Positions 6,188 to 8,480 of a DNA stretch of 8,480 nucleotides are shown piece by piece. Each line of letters starts with the position of its first letter. The first letter of the stretch is position 1. Source of the stretch: CANLWN01 sp039815505 (GTDB taxonomy: Bacteria > Bacteroidota > Bacteroidia > Flavobacteriales > Flavobacteriaceae); contig JBCBZE010000130.1 in NCBI GenBank assembly GCA_039815505.1, positions 1 through 8,480 of the forward strand. The letters run 5' to 3'. The notes below the pieces were generated by a model, which was not told where the DNA came from, did no database searches, and saw nothing but the letters and a program-made list of their open reading frames with translations. Position numbers and translations under genes: made by a program.

Positions 6188-8480
6188 CCGAATCCTTCTT
6201 CTTCTTTTTCTTACCCAATAGTCCGCCTAGGATACCTGTGGCCGTTTCCCTTACCGCATCTTTTTTGGCAGTGGTGGAATCGGTTTTGGGGTTTGCCTGG
6301 TCCTTTTTAGTATCGTTCCCCCCTAAAATACCTCCTAAAACTTCTTTTACGCCTCCGGATGACCCTTGCTCCGTAGAATCATTTTCCGAGGAATTACCGG
6401 CAAGAATACCCCCGATCAGATCTTTGGCCTTATCGGTACCTTGGTTTACCAATTTCTGTTTTTGAATCGCTATAAGCTGACCGGTTAAATTCTTAACTCC
6501 GGAAGCAAGGTCGGTACTTATCGTAGGATTGCTGTACCCTCCCCCAATATTTGCGGTAACCGGTATGGTTACATTCTCTAGTTCGGAATCGTCTATTTTT
6601 GCAATTAGACCTTTGACCTCATTACCCAAATACTTGGCGGGAACGTCCAAAGTAGCTGCATAATTCAGCTTTTGATCAAAGGTATGGCCACCGGACACGT
6701 TTACCGCTATATCATTATAATTTATGGTAAAAGGTTTTACCTTTACCATACCATCCTCAAAGGAAAGTGCGGTTTTTAGGCCTTGGAGGTTTAATTTATC
6801 GGTTTTCACAAAATCGAGCTTACTACTTAAGGATGATAGCAACTTTGTCTTGTTGGGATCAATATCCGTCGCTAGCAGCTCGGCAAGGACTTTTCCAGAA
6901 ATAGTCGCCAAATTAGGAGTGAAATCATCATTTAGATTCCCTTTTATCTCAATATCCGAGTCCAATTTGCCCTGTAAAGCGCTAGCAATGGGTGCCAGCA
7001 CCTTAAAAAGTTCCAGCGCTTTGAACGTCTCCCCTATTCTAAAACCGTCCATTCCCAGTTTCATGGCAAAGTCTGGTATTTTGTTCTTGGTGGAAACCTC
7101 TCCGTTTAGGGCCAGTTTACCATCGAACAAAGAAGAGGTCATATTGGAAAGCGTGGCTTTTTCGTCCTTGATCTTAAGGTTGCCCTGTACATTCTTCAAG
7201 GTAAGATTGTCATAAAGTACGGTATTGGCGGAAGCATTGATATTACAATCCAAAAACGACGGTATTTTGATACTTTCATCCCCGGACGAGGTATTCCCGG
7301 TATCGGTATCGCTTTCTTCCGAAACTTCTTCGGCTACCATAAAATCGTTCAAGGCGAAGGTATCCGATTTTAGATCAAAATCGCCCTCTACTTTTTCATC
7401 ATTGAACATGAATCCCAAAAGATTGTCCAAGGTCCCCGTTGCCTTAAAATCTGTCTGGCCGGTAGACCCATTGAATTCATTCAATGTTACCGTTTTTGGA
7501 TTAAACGTCAGGGTCGTGGATTTTATCTTTAAGGGATGGGGAATTTCAGTCGTTTTATATTCAAAATCCCTTACATTCATATTTCCACTGGTCCGCGTAT
7601 TTTCATATCGTTTTTGCTCCACGGATTCCATATCAAAAACGGTGGTAACATCCGCATTTAAACTGCCTTTTAAATCCAAATCGGAAGGCACCGGATAGGC
7701 TTTGGAAATATTTGCAAGATTCATAAGCGCCTCCACGTGGGCATTTACTTTTGTATTCCCCAATACGTCCACTATTTTGGAAGTCATATGAAATCGATCT
7801 TCATCAATGCTAAAGGAAAGTTTCTTCATATCTACATAGGTATCCGCTGTTATTCCCGTTTCATTGGTAATGGCAACATCGATAAATACATTTTGCACGG
7901 ATTTTGGTAAGTCCGGGTATTTAAAAGAGGCATTGTCCGAATTTATGGTAATATTGAATTTTGGGATATGCTCCTCATCCACTATACCATGGAATTCACC
8001 AGCTATGGCAAAATTTCCCGTGGTCTTTACATTTTCAATATTCTTTGTGTATTCCTCGGGTATGACCGCTAGAAAATTCTTAAAATCGGATGAAGGGGTC
8101 TTAAAATCGACATTCACTTCCTGATTATCCTCATTTACCTGTACATAACCGTTGAATATCAATGGTAATTGATTGATCATGGCTTCATTTTTTAGAAAGG
8201 AATATCTGCTCTTCTCCAAATCGATCCCTATCATGGCATCTAACCGTACACTATTTTTATTGAGGTAGTTGGTACTATCCATCTGAAAAGAGACCAAAGC
8301 ATCGGTGTGCGTATCCAATTGGGACTTTTCCAAAGATAGATCTCCTGTTCCGGAATGATTTACATCGGAAAGCATTAAATGCAGGGCGGTGGATAGATCA
8401 CTATAGGTTATTTCCGAATCCGTAATCTCATAGGATTCAAGGGCAAGCGTAAAACCATCCCCTTCACTACTACCTGTATC
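6180..8480 (-). CDS. AsmA-family protein, N-terminus cut by window edge
   Basis: The frame stays open from the TAA at 6180-6182 to base 8480. The ATG at 8375 is internal, because the 35 codons before it read as AsmA-like sequence (YEITDSEITYSDLSTALHL). 766 residues are visible. The true start, with the expected N-terminal membrane anchor, lies outside. AsmA-like proteins are membrane-anchored, beta-rich envelope proteins, of which several E. coli members (TamB, YhdP, YdbH) are linked to phospholipid transport to the outer membrane. Here repeated strand-rich modules (LKIKSTTLTFN, LNEFNGSTGQTDFKATG, LSNMTSSLFDGKLALNGEV) precede an AsmA C-terminal region at about 485-680 (LQGKLDSDIEIKGNL). A Ser/Asp/Glu/Thr-rich linker lies at about 380-400. 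The last 80 residues hold three glycine-rich hydrophobic octads and end in six lysines plus DSVN. It overlaps DUF2797 tail to tail by 8 nt. Confidence 0.9.
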   Translation of the reverse strand, partial: DTGSSEGDGFTLALESYEITDSEITYSDLSTALHLMLSDVNHSGTGDLSLEKSQLDTHTDALVSFQMDSTNYLNKNSVRLDAMIGIDLEKSRYSFLKNEAMINQLPLIFNGYVQVNEDNQEVNVDFKTPSSDFKNFLAVIPEEYTKNIENVKTTGNFAIAGEFHGIVDEEHIPKFNITINSDNASFKYPDLPKSVQNVFIDVAITNETGITADTYVDMKKLSFSIDEDRFHMTSKIVDVLGNTKVNAHVEALMNLANISKAYPVPSDLDLKGSLNADVTTVFDMESVEQKRYENTRTSGNMNVRDFEYKTTEIPHPLKIKSTTLTFNPKTVTLNEFNGSTGQTDFKATGTLDNLLGFMFNDEKVEGDFDLKSDTFALNDFMVAEEVSEESDTDTGNTSSGDESIKIPSFLDCNINASANTVLYDNLTLKNVQGNLKIKDEKATLSNMTSSLFDGKLALNGEVSTKNKIPDFAMKLGMDGFRIGETFKALELFKVLAPIASALQGKLDSDIEIKGNLNDDFTPNLATISGKVLAELLATDIDPNKTKLLSSLSSKLDFVKTDKLNLQGLKTALSFEDGMVKVKPFTINYNDIAVNVSGGHTFDQKLNYAATLDVPAKYLGNEVKGLIAKIDDSELENVTIPVTANIGGGYSNPTISTDLASGVKNLTGQLIAIQKQKLVNQGTDKAKDLIGGILAGNSSENDSTEQGSSGGVKEVLGGILGGNDTKKDQANPKTDSTTAKKDAVRETATGILGGLLGKKKKKKDSVN
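6213..6419 (-). repeat. Three degenerate GGILGG-type octads in the AsmA-like C-terminal tail
   Basis: Codons at 6396-6419 encode LIGGILAG, those at 6318-6341 encode VLGGILGG, and those at 6213-6236 encode GILGGLLG. They are separated by polar, Ser/Asp/Lys/Thr-rich spacers of 18 and 27 residues. The codons differ between copies, so the similarity is kept at protein level and is not a recent DNA duplication. The octads could be short hydrophobic or membrane-touching segments in an otherwise disordered tail. Confidence 0.7.
6723..6750. repeat. Perfect 9-bp inverted repeat inside the AsmA-like gene
   Basis: TATGGTAAA at 6723-6731 is the exact reverse complement of TTTACCATA at 6742-6750, with a 10-base centre. 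A second, nested palindrome (GGTAAAA at 6726-6732 against TTTTACC at 6735-6741) can form instead. It lies in coding sequence for the GMVKVKPFTINY stretch. No T-tract follows, so it is not a normal intrinsic terminator. It may be chance arising from codon choice. Confidence 0.5.

Noticed and set aside
6184..8124. Several + strand open frames of 86-163 codons opposite the AsmA-like gene
   Set aside because: They lie fully antisense to a long gene with clear protein signature, and their compositions look like reverse-strand shadows with no recognisable domain or start signal.
8373..8375. ATG at 8375 as the start of the AsmA-like gene
   Set aside because: The frame continues without a stop to base 8480 and the extra residues fit the AsmA pattern, so the true start lies outside the window.

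Overview
The window looks like ordinary core chromosome of a member of the Bacteroidota, most likely a marine Flavobacteriaceae. The evidence is the flavobacterial style of trigger factor, ClpP and ClpX, the lack of strong Shine-Dalgarno sites before most genes, moderately AT-rich DNA, and a GH3 + DUF2797 + AsmA-like gene set. The genus cannot be fixed from the sequence alone. I see no insertion sequence, phage gene, CRISPR array, tRNA or rRNA.

Left part (1-3165, + strand): a protein-quality-control block in the classical order tig (5' end cut by the window), clpP, clpX. Trigger factor folds nascent chains at the ribosome, ClpX unfolds substrates, and ClpP degrades them. A strong intrinsic terminator hairpin lies between tig and clpP, only 27 nt before the clpP start. 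The two transcription units may therefore be separate, or coupled through partial read-through. clpP and clpX are 97 nt apart with no promoter I can recognise.

Middle part (3162-5289, - strand): a small alpha/beta hydrolase, then (upstream in its own direction, 70 nt away) a full-length GH3-family adenylating enzyme. They are co-directional and may form one operon. The hydrolase and clpX converge and share a palindromic TTAA that supplies both stop codons.

Right part (5290-8480): a 103-nt divergent intergenic region separates GH3 (-) from a DUF2797 gene (+). DUF2797 has a four-cysteine zinc-ribbon-like element followed by a segment that resembles a GIY-YIG nuclease fold. It converges with, and overlaps by 8 nt, a long AsmA-family gene on the - strand whose start lies beyond the right edge. 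The AsmA-like protein ends in an unusual tail with three glycine-rich hydrophobic octads and a lysine run.

Nothing here is clearly a new defence system or mobile system. The least understood parts are the GH3/hydrolase pair, the DUF2797 protein and the AsmA tail.
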